NCBI RefSeq assembly: GCF_000744815.1
Contig: NZ_JQMQ01000005.1
Location: 168,055-232,054, forward strand
Origin: Phaeacidiphilus oryzae TH49
Lineage (GTDB): Bacteria > Actinomycetota > Actinomycetes > Streptomycetales > Streptomycetaceae
Length of the DNA: 64,000 nucleotides
Direction of reading: 5' to 3'
Below the pieces are notes generated by a model. The model had not been told where the DNA came from, searched no databases, and saw nothing but the letters and a program-made list of their open reading frames with translations. The position numbers and the translations under genes were made by a program. Shown here one piece after another: positions 7,673 to 15,599 of this stretch (its first letter is position 1; each line of letters opens with the position of its first letter).

Positions 7673-8713
7673 TCACCGTCCTTCCGAGGTTCCGGCCCGG
7701 TCGAGGTCCCGCTCGCCGAGCACGGTCTCGACCAGCACACGGGCGGCGGCCCGCCTGGCCAGGTCGAGCTTGAAGACGTTGCCGGGCAGCGGAGCGGCCT
7801 CCGCCAGATCCTCCTCCAGGCCGTCGGCGACGGCGTTGCGCAGCACCGCCTCGTCCGCGAACACGCCGGCCAGCGCCCGCTCGGTGGCCGGCAGCCGCCA
7901 CGGCCGGGCGGCCACCGCGCCCAGCGCCAGCCGGGCCCCGACCACCGTCTCGTCGTCCAGCTCCACCGCCGCCGCGGCCGAGACCAGGGCGAACTCGTAG
8001 GAGGCCCGCTCGCGGACCTTGAGGTAGCGGGAGCGGGCGGTGTCCGGGGCGGCCGGCACGGTGAGCCCGGTGATCAGCTCCCCCGGGGCCAGCACATGGT
8101 CCTCCTCGGGCCGGTCGCCGGGCAGCCGGTGGAGGTCGCGCACCGGCAACTCCCGCGCCCCGTCCGCCCCCAGGACCTGGACGACGGCGTCCAGCGCGGC
8201 CAGCGCCACCGCCAGGTCCGAGGGGTGGGCGGCGACGCAGCGGTGCTCCGGCCCGGTGCCGATGATCGCCGCCGTCCGGTGCTCGCCCTCCCTGGCACTG
8301 CAGCCGCTGCCGGGCCGGCGCTTCTCGCAGGGCAGTTCGCGCTCGGCCCGGAAGTACGGGCAGCGGGTGCGCTGCAGGAGGTTGCCGCCCATGGTGGCCA
8401 TGTTGCGCAGCTGCGGGGAGGCGCTCAGCTCCAGCGCCTGGGCGATCGCCGGGTAGTGCCGGCGCACCGCGGGGTGGGCGGCGACGTCGCTCATCCTGGC
8501 CAGGGCGCCGATCCGGAGCCCCTCCGGACCGGCCTCGATCCCGGTGAGCGGCAGCCGCGAGATGTCCACCAGCAGCGCGGGCTCGGCGATGTGCTCCTTC
8601 ATCAGGTTGACCAGCTCGGTGCCGCCGGCGATCAGCCGGGCCCCGGGCTCGGCGGCCAGCGCGGCGACCGCCCCGGCGGGTTCGCTGACCCGCAGATAGT
8701 CGACGTCACGCAC
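7673..8713 (-). CDS. FAD-binding subunit with Cys-rich (4Fe-4S type) insert
   Basis: A 346-residue subunit with the FAD-binding segments LIAGGTELVNLMKEHI and SPQLRNMATMGGNLLQRTRC. A Cys-rich insert follows (C in RCPYF, ELPCEK, GSGCSA, HRCVAAHP), the pattern that holds an extra 4Fe-4S cluster in the YagS/PaoB branch, so this is an aldehyde-oxidoreductase-like enzyme rather than classical xanthine dehydrogenase. GTG 8713 overlaps the end of the 2Fe-2S gene by 8 bp, with GGAGGAG about 7 nt upstream, so translation is probably coupled. Confidence 0.88.
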   Translation of the reverse strand: MRDVDYLRVSEPAGAVAALAAEPGARLIAGGTELVNLMKEHIAEPALLVDISRLPLTGIEAGPEGLRIGALARMSDVAAHPAVRRHYPAIAQALELSASPQLRNMATMGGNLLQRTRCPYFRAERELPCEKRRPGSGCSAREGEHRTAAIIGTGPEHRCVAAHPSDLAVALAALDAVVQVLGADGARELPVRDLHRLPGDRPEEDHVLAPGELITGLTVPAAPDTARSRYLKVRERASYEFALVSAAAAVELDDETVVGARLALGAVAARPWRLPATERALAGVFADEAVLRNAVADGLEEDLAEAAPLPGNVFKLDLARRAAARVLVETVLGERDLDRAGTSEGR

Positions 8714-9269
8714 CGGCCGTCTCCTCCGCCCGCTGCCGCCCCCGCTGCCCGGCTCCCACCGCGGTCTCGCCGGCGGCCGCCGCGGTCTCCCCGGCCGCCG
8801 CCCGGACCGCCCGCACGATGTGCTCGTAGGCGGCACAGCGGCAGATGTTGCCGCTCATCCACTCGCGGATCTCCGCGTCACTGCCGGCGTGCCCCTCGGC
8901 GATGCAGGCGGCCGCGGACATCAGCTGGCCGGGCGTGCAGTATCCGCACTGGAAGGCGTCGTGTTCGACGAAGGCGCGCTGCACCGGAGCCGGCGCGCCG
9001 GCACTGCCGAGGCCCTCGACGGTGGTGATCTCGCGCCCGTCCTGCATCAGGGCCAGCGTCAGGCAGGAGTTGACCCGCCGGCCGTCCAGATGCACGGTGC
9101 AGGCCCCGCACTCGCCGCGGTCGCAGCCCTTCTTCGTGCCGGTCAGGCCGAGGGTCTCTCTCAGGACGTCGAGGAGGGTCTGCCGCGGCTCGACCTCGAT
9201 CCGGTGGTCCGTACCGTTGACCCGCAAAGTCAGCGGGCGACCGTGCTCCGTCCCGGTGCTACCAGGCAT
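8706..9269 (-). CDS. 2Fe-2S subunit of molybdenum hydroxylase
   Basis: A 187-residue electron-transfer subunit. The plant-ferredoxin domain has GCDRGECGACTVHLDGRRVNSC and the C-terminal four-helix domain has CGYCTPGQL and GNICRCAAYEHI, giving the eight cysteines for two 2Fe-2S clusters. It is first in the operon, so the promoter lies in the 178 bp before the HtrA gene; GATCGTGC occurs there twice in tandem. No Tat signal is visible, so the complex should be cytoplasmic, unlike PaoABC. Confidence 0.92.
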   Translation of the reverse strand: MPGSTGTEHGRPLTLRVNGTDHRIEVEPRQTLLDVLRETLGLTGTKKGCDRGECGACTVHLDGRRVNSCLTLALMQDGREITTVEGLGSAGAPAPVQRAFVEHDAFQCGYCTPGQLMSAAACIAEGHAGSDAEIREWMSGNICRCAAYEHIVRAVRAAAGETAAAAGETAVGAGQRGRQRAEETAGA

Positions 9270-9447
9270 GGCTGCCGCTCTCCGTCACTCATCGGTGGTT
9301 CTCGGCGATGGGATCGTGCGATCGTGCCGACGCGCTCGGAACGCACTCAGCATCCCCCGCCGGGCCCGGTGCGCTCAAGCGGCTTCGGGCAACCCATCGG
9401 GCTGATCGGGAGAACGGCAGGTGGTGGGGTTCTCGGGCGGTGGCGGC

Positions 9448-10839
9448 TCAGTCCGGCGGCCCGGAGGCCAGAGTGACGGTTCCGGAGTGGGCGGCTCCGT
9501 TGGCGTCGGTCCACTGCACCGCCACCCTGTCCCCCGGGTGGTGGACCGAGACCAGGTCGGTGAGGGTGCTGGGGTCGCTGACACCGTGCCCGTCGAAGCC
9601 GGTGATCACGTCTCCCGAGGTGATCCCGGCCGATCCGGCGGGACCACCCGGGATCAGCCCCTCGACCAGCGCGCCGGACTGCGCCCCGGCCCCCGGACCG
9701 CCGCCGGAGCCCGAGCCCGAGCCCGAGCCCGACCCGGAGCCGCCCGCGCTCGGCGTGCTGACCTGGACGCCGAGCATCGCGGTCGCCCCGATGTGGACGC
9801 CGCCGGACTCGTGCCCGCTGTCGATCCTGGCGCGGGTCTGCACCGCCGTGTCGATCGGTACGGCGAAGCCCTGGCCGGAGCCGCTGGAGCCGCCGCCCAT
9901 CTGGAAGCCGGCCGAGGCCGCGGTGTCCACCCCGACCACCCGGCCCTGGGAGTCCACCAGCGGCCCGCCCGAGTCGCCGGGCTGGACGTCCGCGTCGACC
10001 TCGATCAGGTCGCGGAGCTCCTCGCTGGAGCCGGTGGCCTCGTCCCGTGCGGTGATCGCCTGGTGGAGTGCGGTGACGCTGCCCGGCGCGGCCTGGGCGG
10101 CCCCCTGGCCGCCGGCGTTGCCTATCGCCGTGACCTGGTCGCCGACGCCCACTCCCGAGGAGCTGCCGACGTTGGCCGCGGTCAGCCCGGAGGCGTTCCG
10201 CAGCCGCAGTACGGCCAGGTCGTGGCCGCGGTCGTAGCCGACCACGTCGGCGGTGTAGCTGCGGTGGTTGCCCAGATCGGTGGCCTTGATCCGGGTCGCC
10301 CCGTCGATCACGTGGTTGTTGGTCAGCACTTCGCCCGAAGAGGTGAGGACGATCCCGGTGCCCTCCGCCTGGATGCCCTGGTAGCCCAGGGTGGTGGTGA
10401 TGTCCACCAGCGACGGGGCGACCGAGGCGGCGACCCCGCTGAGGGTGCCGCCGGGCGAGGCGCTCGGGTTGCGCTGCGGATTCTGCGGGTTCTGGCTGGC
10501 GGGCGCGGTCGGCATCCCGGAGGGCTGACCGGCGGGCGGGGCCGCGGAGGCTCCCGAACCGCCCCATACGGCGTGGCCGATGCCTATCCCGGCGCCGACC
10601 GCCACGCCGGTCGCGACCAGTGCGGCGAGGGTGTTGCGGGCTCGGTGCCGGCGCCGCGGCCGCTCGTTCCACGGCCCCTGCGGCGGTGGCCAGGACGGAT
10701 CCGGGTGGAACCACCCCCCGTCCTGTCCGCCGCCCTGACCGGCGGCCCACCGGCCCTCGGACGGGTACCCCTGGTCGCCTTCCGGCCCGGGACCGCGGCC
10801 TTCGCCGTGGTCGCCACCGCTTCCGTAACCCTGGCTCAT
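9448..10839 (-). CDS. HtrA/DegP-like membrane-anchored serine protease with PDZ domain
   Basis: A 463-residue protein. A Gly/Pro-rich cytoplasmic N-terminus leads to one transmembrane helix (NTLAALVATGVAVGAGIGIG), a Ser/Pro linker, then a trypsin-like domain with His in TNNHVIDG, Asp in GHDLAVLRL and Ser in QPGDSGGPLV. A Gly-Ser linker joins it to a C-terminal PDZ domain (LVEGLIPGGPAGSAGI, GDVITGFDGHGV). It should act at the outer face of the membrane in protein quality control, like HtrA proteins of other actinobacteria. GGAGG lies 9 nt before the ATG. CssR/MtrA-type control is possible but not visible. Confidence 0.9.
   Translation of the reverse strand: MSQGYGSGGDHGEGRGPGPEGDQGYPSEGRWAAGQGGGQDGGWFHPDPSWPPPQGPWNERPRRRHRARNTLAALVATGVAVGAGIGIGHAVWGGSGASAAPPAGQPSGMPTAPASQNPQNPQRNPSASPGGTLSGVAASVAPSLVDITTTLGYQGIQAEGTGIVLTSSGEVLTNNHVIDGATRIKATDLGNHRSYTADVVGYDRGHDLAVLRLRNASGLTAANVGSSSGVGVGDQVTAIGNAGGQGAAQAAPGSVTALHQAITARDEATGSSEELRDLIEVDADVQPGDSGGPLVDSQGRVVGVDTAASAGFQMGGGSSGSGQGFAVPIDTAVQTRARIDSGHESGGVHIGATAMLGVQVSTPSAGGSGSGSGSGSGSGGGPGAGAQSGALVEGLIPGGPAGSAGITSGDVITGFDGHGVSDPSTLTDLVSVHHPGDRVAVQWTDANGAAHSGTVTLASGPPD
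9706..9740. repeat. GAGCCC hexanucleotide repeat in the HtrA linker
   Basis: At least four in-frame copies of GAGCCC on the plus strand encode the (GS)n linker between protease and PDZ domains on the minus strand. Copy number is likely to vary between strains. Confidence 0.7.
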
Positions 10840-11040
10840 CTCGTCACGCCTCCGAGAGGTCGGCCTCTCACGGCCCTCCTGGCCATCATGCGCGCGGCCC
10901 GGTTAAGCCGGGAGTCAAGGCTGACGCGCATGCCGGACCCATCCTCCGGGCAAAGGGGATATTCCGCCACCAATGCATCTTTACCTGGCAGTCACCCGGC
11001 GTTCGTGATCGTGAAACACCTGAGGACGACGATAGTCGGC

Positions 11041-11574
11041 ATGGATACCCTGCGCCCGCTGAGGCTCCGTCAAACCACCGCGGCGGACACCCTGTTCATG
11101 GTCCGCGCGGCCGACCGGCGGGATCTGGACGCCGCCCGCGAGCTGCACGGCCGCTGCTCGGCACGCAGCCTGCGCAGCCGATACCACGGTCCGCTCCGGG
11201 ACGCCGACCGATATCTCGACCATCTGCTGGACCGCCGGTTCGGCCGCAGCCTGGGCGTGTGGGCCGACGGCCGGCTGATCGCCCTCGGCCATCTCCTCCG
11301 GGACCCGGCCGAACCGGCGGCCGCCGAGCTCGCCCTGCTGGTGGAGGACGCCTGGCAGCACCGCGGCGTCGGCGCCGCGCTGGCCCGCGAGCTCCTGGCG
11401 GACGCCCACGACCAGGGGCTGCGCGAGGTCTGGGCACTGGCCCAGACCGCCAACGACGCGATGCTCGCCACCATGCGCGGCCTGGGCCTCCCGCTGGACT
11501 ACGAGGTCGCGGACGGGACCATCACCGTCACGGCCTCGGTCGGCTCGACGGAGGCGGTGGAGGCCCTGGCCTGA
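11041..11574 (+). CDS. GNAT family N-acetyltransferase
   Basis: A 177-residue GNAT domain. The acetyl-CoA pyrophosphate loop is the QHRGVGAAL segment (Q/RxxGxG/A), preceded by the beta-4 strand AELALLVEDAW and followed by LREVWALAQTANDAML. The fold matches the stand-alone acetyltransferases seen in the C-terminus of Pat-type lysine acetyltransferases, but the cyclic-nucleotide domain is absent. ATG 11041 is the first in-frame start near a weak GAGGA; ATG 11098 is an alternative. It is divergent from htrA and convergent with glmS, with only 24 bp between stops. Confidence 0.8.
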   Translation: MDTLRPLRLRQTTAADTLFMVRAADRRDLDAARELHGRCSARSLRSRYHGPLRDADRYLDHLLDRRFGRSLGVWADGRLIALGHLLRDPAEPAAAELALLVEDAWQHRGVGAALARELLADAHDQGLREVWALAQTANDAMLATMRGLGLPLDYEVADGTITVTASVGSTEAVEALA

Positions 11575-11598
11575 CCACCGCCCACGCCCGCCGCCGTG

Positions 11599-13494
11599 CT
11601 ACTCCACCGTGACGGACTTCGCCAGGTTCCGCGGCTTGTCCACGTCCCGGCCCAGCGCCACCGCCGCGTGGTAGGCGAGCAGCTGGAGCGGGATGCCGAG
11701 GAGGATCGGGTCCAGTTCCGGCTCGTTCCGCGGCACCAGAACGGTGTCCTCGGCGAGCTTGACGTCCGGGGCGGTGTGCCCCACCATCAGCACCCGGCCG
11801 CGCCGAGCCCGGATCTCCCCCAGGGTGGTGAGGTTCTTCTCCAGCAGCTCGTCGTCCGGCACCACCGCCACGGTCGGCAGCTCCGGCCCGATCAGCGCCA
11901 GCGGCCCGTGCTTGAGCTCGCTCGCCGGGTAGGCCTCGGCGTGGACGTACGAGACCTCCTTGAGCTTCTGGGCGCCCTCCCGGGCCACCGGCCAGCCGCG
12001 CACCCGGCCGACGAACATCATCCCGGGGTGGTCGGCGTACCGCTTGGCCAGCTCGGCGATCTGACCGGTCTTCTTCTCGTGGTCGAGGATCTGCCGGATC
12101 TGGTCCGGCAGCGCCTTCAGTCCGGCGCAGATCCGCCGCCCGTCGGCCGGCGAGAGGTCGTGCACCCGGCCGAAGTGCAGCGCGATCAGCGCGAAGGCCA
12201 CCACCGTCGAGGTGAAGGCCTTGGTGGAGGCCACCGAGATCTCCGGGCCGGCGTGGAGGTACAGCCCGCCGTCGCACTCCCGGGCGATCGCCGAGCCCAC
12301 GGTGTTGACCACGCCGAGCACCCGCCCGCCCTTGCGCTTGATCTCCTGCACCGCCGCCAGCGTGTCGTAGGTCTCGCCGGACTGGCTGACCGCGATGTAG
12401 AGGGTGTCGGCCTCGATCACCGGGTTGCGGTAGCGGAACTCGGAGGCCGGCTCGGCGTGGGCGGGCACCCGGGAGAGCTCCTCGATCAGCTGCGCGCCCA
12501 GCTCGCCCGCGTAGTACGCGGAGCCGCAGCCGAGGACCTTCACCCGGCGGAAGGCCCGCGCCTCCCGCGGGTCCAGGTTGAGACCGCCCAGGTGGGCGGT
12601 GGCGAACCGGTCGTCGATCCGGCCGCTCAGGGTGCGCTCGACGGCGGCCGGCTGCTCGTGGATCTCCTTGGCGAGGAAGTGCTCGTACTCGCCGGTGTCG
12701 AAGGAGCCGACCTCCCAGTCCACCGTGGAGGGCTGCTTGGCGGTGGCCCGGGCGTCCTCGGTGAAGGTGCGGAAGCCGTCCGCGCGGACCACGGCGAGTT
12801 CGCCGTCGTCCAGGTGGACGACCTGGCGGGTGTAGCGGACCAGCGCGGCCACGTCGGAGGCGGCGAACATCTCCTTCTCGCCGATGCCCAGCACGATCGG
12901 GCTGCCGTTGCGGGCGACCACGATCCGGTCCGGCTGCTCGGCGTCCAGCACGGCGACCCCGTAGGTGCCGACGACCTGCTGGAGGCTGCGGCGGACCGCC
13001 TCCTCCAGGTCCCCGTCCGCCTCGGCCAGCTGGGCGGAGACCAGGTGGGCGAGCACCTCGGTGTCGGTCTCCGAGAGGAACTCGGCGCCCTCGTCCCGCA
13101 GCCGGGCGCGCAGTTCGTCCGCGTTCTCCAGGATGCCGTTGTGGACCACCGCGATCCGCCCGGCGCGGTCGGTGTGGGGGTGGGCGTTGGCGTCCGAGGG
13201 CTCGCCGTGGGTGGCCCAGCGGGTGTGGCCGATCCCGGCGCCGCCCTTGAAGCGGGCCGGCACGGTCTCGGCGAGGTCGGCGACCCTGCCCTTGGTCTTG
13301 CGCACCCGCAGCTCGCGCGGGGCGTCCTGGTGCGCGCCCCGGGCGCCCTTGGCCGCCTTGGCGCCCTTGGCGCCCGCCGGGGGCGCGACGGCGATACCGG
13401 CCGAGTCGTAGCCCCGGTACTCCAGCCGCTGCAGTCCCTCCAGCAGGATGGGCGCGGCGTCCCGCGGGCCGATGTAGGCGACGATCCCGCACAT
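11599..13494 (-). CDS. glmS: Glutamine-fructose-6-phosphate aminotransferase (GlmS, second-copy type)
   Basis: A 631-residue enzyme making glucosamine-6-phosphate from fructose-6-phosphate and glutamine for peptidoglycan. The N-terminal amidotransferase has Cys2 (MCGIVAYIGP) and GIGHTRWATHG; two SIS domains follow, with SQSGETYDTL, ASTKAFT and the C-terminal PRNLAKSVTVE. A Gly/Ala/Lys-rich insert (about residues 45-60) lengthens it. Sequence style (VRGWPVAREGAQKLKEVSYVHAEAYP) resembles the accessory GlmS paralogue of Streptomyces rather than the housekeeping copy. AAGGAG lies 7 nt before the ATG, and a 91-residue gene ends 34 bp upstream, so the two form an operon. Confidence 0.93.
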   Translation of the reverse strand: MCGIVAYIGPRDAAPILLEGLQRLEYRGYDSAGIAVAPPAGAKGAKAAKGARGAHQDAPRELRVRKTKGRVADLAETVPARFKGGAGIGHTRWATHGEPSDANAHPHTDRAGRIAVVHNGILENADELRARLRDEGAEFLSETDTEVLAHLVSAQLAEADGDLEEAVRRSLQQVVGTYGVAVLDAEQPDRIVVARNGSPIVLGIGEKEMFAASDVAALVRYTRQVVHLDDGELAVVRADGFRTFTEDARATAKQPSTVDWEVGSFDTGEYEHFLAKEIHEQPAAVERTLSGRIDDRFATAHLGGLNLDPREARAFRRVKVLGCGSAYYAGELGAQLIEELSRVPAHAEPASEFRYRNPVIEADTLYIAVSQSGETYDTLAAVQEIKRKGGRVLGVVNTVGSAIARECDGGLYLHAGPEISVASTKAFTSTVVAFALIALHFGRVHDLSPADGRRICAGLKALPDQIRQILDHEKKTGQIAELAKRYADHPGMMFVGRVRGWPVAREGAQKLKEVSYVHAEAYPASELKHGPLALIGPELPTVAVVPDDELLEKNLTTLGEIRARRGRVLMVGHTAPDVKLAEDTVLVPRNEPELDPILLGIPLQLLAYHAAVALGRDVDKPRNLAKSVTVE

Positions 13495-13528
13495 GGGCGG
13501 TCTCCTTCCGTTCGGACTCTCCGGTAGG

Positions 13529-13804
13529 TCACCCGTAGACGAGGCGACGCAGTTGACGCACCGACAGTTCCGGTGCGGCGACGCGGTGGGCGGGCAGCTC
13601 GGCCGCGAGGCGGTCGAAGATCTGCGTGTTGGTCAGACCCCGCGCCTGCAGCTCCGCATGGCGCCGGCGGACGTACTCCTCGGTGGTCTCGGAGAAGTAC
13701 GCGAGGACGTCGGCCACCACCCGGGCGGCCTCGCCGGGACCGAGATGGGTGGTCCGGGTGAGATACGCGATCAGGTCCTCATGGGCCGGGCGGGAGCTGG
13801 GCAT
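13529..13804 (-). CDS. Conserved 91-residue actinobacterial protein upstream of glmS
   Basis: A small helical protein (AHEDLIAYLTRTTHLGPGEA, ADVLAYFSETTEEYVRRRHAEL, LTNTQIFDRLAAEL, ending LSVRQLRRLVYG). I do not recognise a characterised family, but it reads as a genuine conserved gene. ATG 13804 is preceded by TTGACT-N16-TAGGGT, with the -10 only 8 nt upstream, so the transcript is probably leaderless. The neighbouring glmS suggests a link to amino-sugar or cell-wall metabolism. The sequence is charged, has no membrane segment or signal peptide, and ends in a basic helix that could touch nucleic acid or RNA polymerase. Confidence 0.75.
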   Translation of the reverse strand: MPSSRPAHEDLIAYLTRTTHLGPGEAARVVADVLAYFSETTEEYVRRRHAELQARGLTNTQIFDRLAAELPAHRVAAPELSVRQLRRLVYG

Positions 13805-13812
13805 GGCCAGAG

Positions 13813-13840
13813 ACCCTACGGATTCTCGGAGGGAAGTCAA
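13813..13840 (-). promoter_or_regulatory. Sigma-70-type promoter of the 91-aa/glmS operon
   Basis: On the minus strand TTGACT (13840-13835) and TAGGGT (13818-13813) are separated by 16 bp, the best vegetative promoter match in the window. The start codon at 13804 follows 8 nt after the -10. Confidence 0.7.
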
Positions 13841-13842
13841 AG

Positions 13843-13868
13843 AATCCTGCCCGATATCGGGCAGGATT
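13843..13868. promoter_or_regulatory. 26-bp perfect palindrome between lnt and the glmS operon
   Basis: Both 13-bp arms (AATCCTGCCCGAT and its complement) match perfectly. It begins 5 bp past the lnt stop and ends 2 bp before the -35 of the next promoter. It could be an lnt terminator, although it has no loop or U-tract, or an operator for the downstream operon. Confidence 0.6.
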
Positions 13869-13873
13869 ACGCT

Positions 13874-15478
13874 CTACCGGCCGTGCGGCAGCCCTATTCG
13901 CCGGCCCTGGCGCCGCCTCAGCACCCCGGCGAGCCCCAGCAGCGTGGCCAGCGCGAGGACGGCCTCGCCGCCGTGCGGAACCCAGTCGCCCCAGCGGTCG
14001 TAGAGGGTGCCGCCGGTGGCCAGCGGCACCCGGTAGACGGTGGACCCGCTCGTCGAGGTGGACAGCCACTGGCCGACCGGCCGGCCCAGCGGGTCGTAGG
14101 CCGCGCTGACCCCGGTGAGGGTGCCCTGCACCACCGAGCGCCCGGTCTCCGCGGCCCGCAGCGCCGCCAGCGAGGCGTGCTGCTCGGGAGCCCAGGTGTG
14201 CTGGAAGGTCGCCGTCGAGGACTGCACCACCAGCACCTGGGCACCGCGGCCGGCCAGCGTCCGGCTCATGTCGGGGAAGGCCGACTCGAAGCAGATCAGC
14301 GGACCGACCACCAGTCTCGGGGTCCGGATCAGCACCGGCCCTGCGCCCCGCATCCGGTCCTCCCCGGCCGCCTTGGACATCCCGGCCACCCAGCCGAGCA
14401 GCGGCCGCAGCGGCACGTACTCGCCGAACGGCACCAGCCGGATCTTGTCGTACCGCTGGCCGGTCAGGCCGGACGGGGAGAGCAGCACCGAGCTCTTGTA
14501 GATCCCCGGCCGCGGGCCGCCCCGCCGCGCGTCCACGTTGACCAGCAGGTCCGCGCCGACCGCGGCCGAGTCCCGGGAGAGCCGGGCGAGCTCGGCGGGG
14601 TGCCGGGCCAGATCGGAGTCGATGCTGCTCTCGCCCCAGACCACCAGGTCCGGGCGGTAGACGGTGAGCATCCGGGTGAGCACCTCGGCCCGGGCGGTGC
14701 GCTCGCGCGCGGAGTCCCCCAGCCCCGGCTGGACCACGCCGACGGCGGCCGTGCCGCGCAGCCGCGGCTGCGGGGCCCAGGCCGCCGCGTTCCCGGCCGT
14801 CAGGACCACCGCGACCAGCGCCAGCCAGCCGACCGGCCCCCGTCCGCGCCGGATCACCAGCAGCGCGACCGCGGTGTTCACCGCCAGCAGCAGCCAGCTC
14901 ACCAGCCAGACCCCGCCGATCGAGGCGAGCGCCAGGGCGGGCCGGAACCGCCACTGGCTGGCCCCCATCAGCCCCCACGGTCCGCCCAGGTACTGCCAGG
15001 AGCGCACGGTCTCGATCAGCAGCCAGCCGGAGGGCAGCAGCACCAGCGCCGCCGCCGAGCGCCCCGCCTCGGGCCGCCCGGCCAGCAGCCGCCAGACCAG
15101 CCAGCCCCAGGGCGCCCAGAGGAGCCCGAGGAGGGCGGCCAGGCCCAGGATGAAGACGCCCAGGCTGGGCGCCAGCCAGCTCATCACGCCGAGGAGGAAG
15201 CCGGTCCCGGCGTACCAGCCGCGCCGGGCGGCCTGCCGGGCGGTCCCGGCCGAGCGCAGTACGAGGATCGCGGGCACCAGCGCGACGCCGGCCAGCCACC
15301 ACTGACCGGGGTCCGGGAAGCAGAGCAGCGGCAGCGCGCCGGCGGCGACGGTGGCCGCGGGTGCGGCAGCGCGCCGGCCCAGCCGCCCGATCCCGTCCGC
15401 CAGTCCGCGCCGGGCCCCGCGCGGTTCTTCGCCGACGACGAGCTCCGTCACCTGCCGCACCCCCTCAGCCGAGTCCAT
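13874..15478 (-). CDS. lnt: Apolipoprotein N-acyltransferase
   Basis: A 534-residue membrane enzyme that N-acylates the lipid-modified Cys of lipoproteins. Six to seven hydrophobic helices occupy the first 210 residues, then the nitrilase-like domain carries the expected triad: Glu in VVWGESSIDSD, Lys in QRYDKIRLVPFGEYVP and Cys in VGPLICFESAFPD. A last transmembrane helix and basic tail end the protein. Length is typical. Together with lgt at 34.7 kb it covers two steps of lipoprotein maturation; lsp is not in the window. ATG 15478 starts a hydrophilic N-terminus of about 45 residues before the first helix. Confidence 0.9.
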   Translation of the reverse strand: MDSAEGVRQVTELVVGEEPRGARRGLADGIGRLGRRAAAPAATVAAGALPLLCFPDPGQWWLAGVALVPAILVLRSAGTARQAARRGWYAGTGFLLGVMSWLAPSLGVFILGLAALLGLLWAPWGWLVWRLLAGRPEAGRSAAALVLLPSGWLLIETVRSWQYLGGPWGLMGASQWRFRPALALASIGGVWLVSWLLLAVNTAVALLVIRRGRGPVGWLALVAVVLTAGNAAAWAPQPRLRGTAAVGVVQPGLGDSARERTARAEVLTRMLTVYRPDLVVWGESSIDSDLARHPAELARLSRDSAAVGADLLVNVDARRGGPRPGIYKSSVLLSPSGLTGQRYDKIRLVPFGEYVPLRPLLGWVAGMSKAAGEDRMRGAGPVLIRTPRLVVGPLICFESAFPDMSRTLAGRGAQVLVVQSSTATFQHTWAPEQHASLAALRAAETGRSVVQGTLTGVSAAYDPLGRPVGQWLSTSTSGSTVYRVPLATGGTLYDRWGDWVPHGGEAVLALATLLGLAGVLRRRQGRRIGLPHGR

Positions 15479-15599
15479 GCATGCCCCGATGAACCGATTC
15501 TGACCCGCTGTCAGCGGTCCCGCAGTCGCGGTGCCCGGGGCGCGGGGCCGCTGCGGGCCTCCCGAACGGCCCGCCGGATGCGCCCGTTACCCTGTCGGC

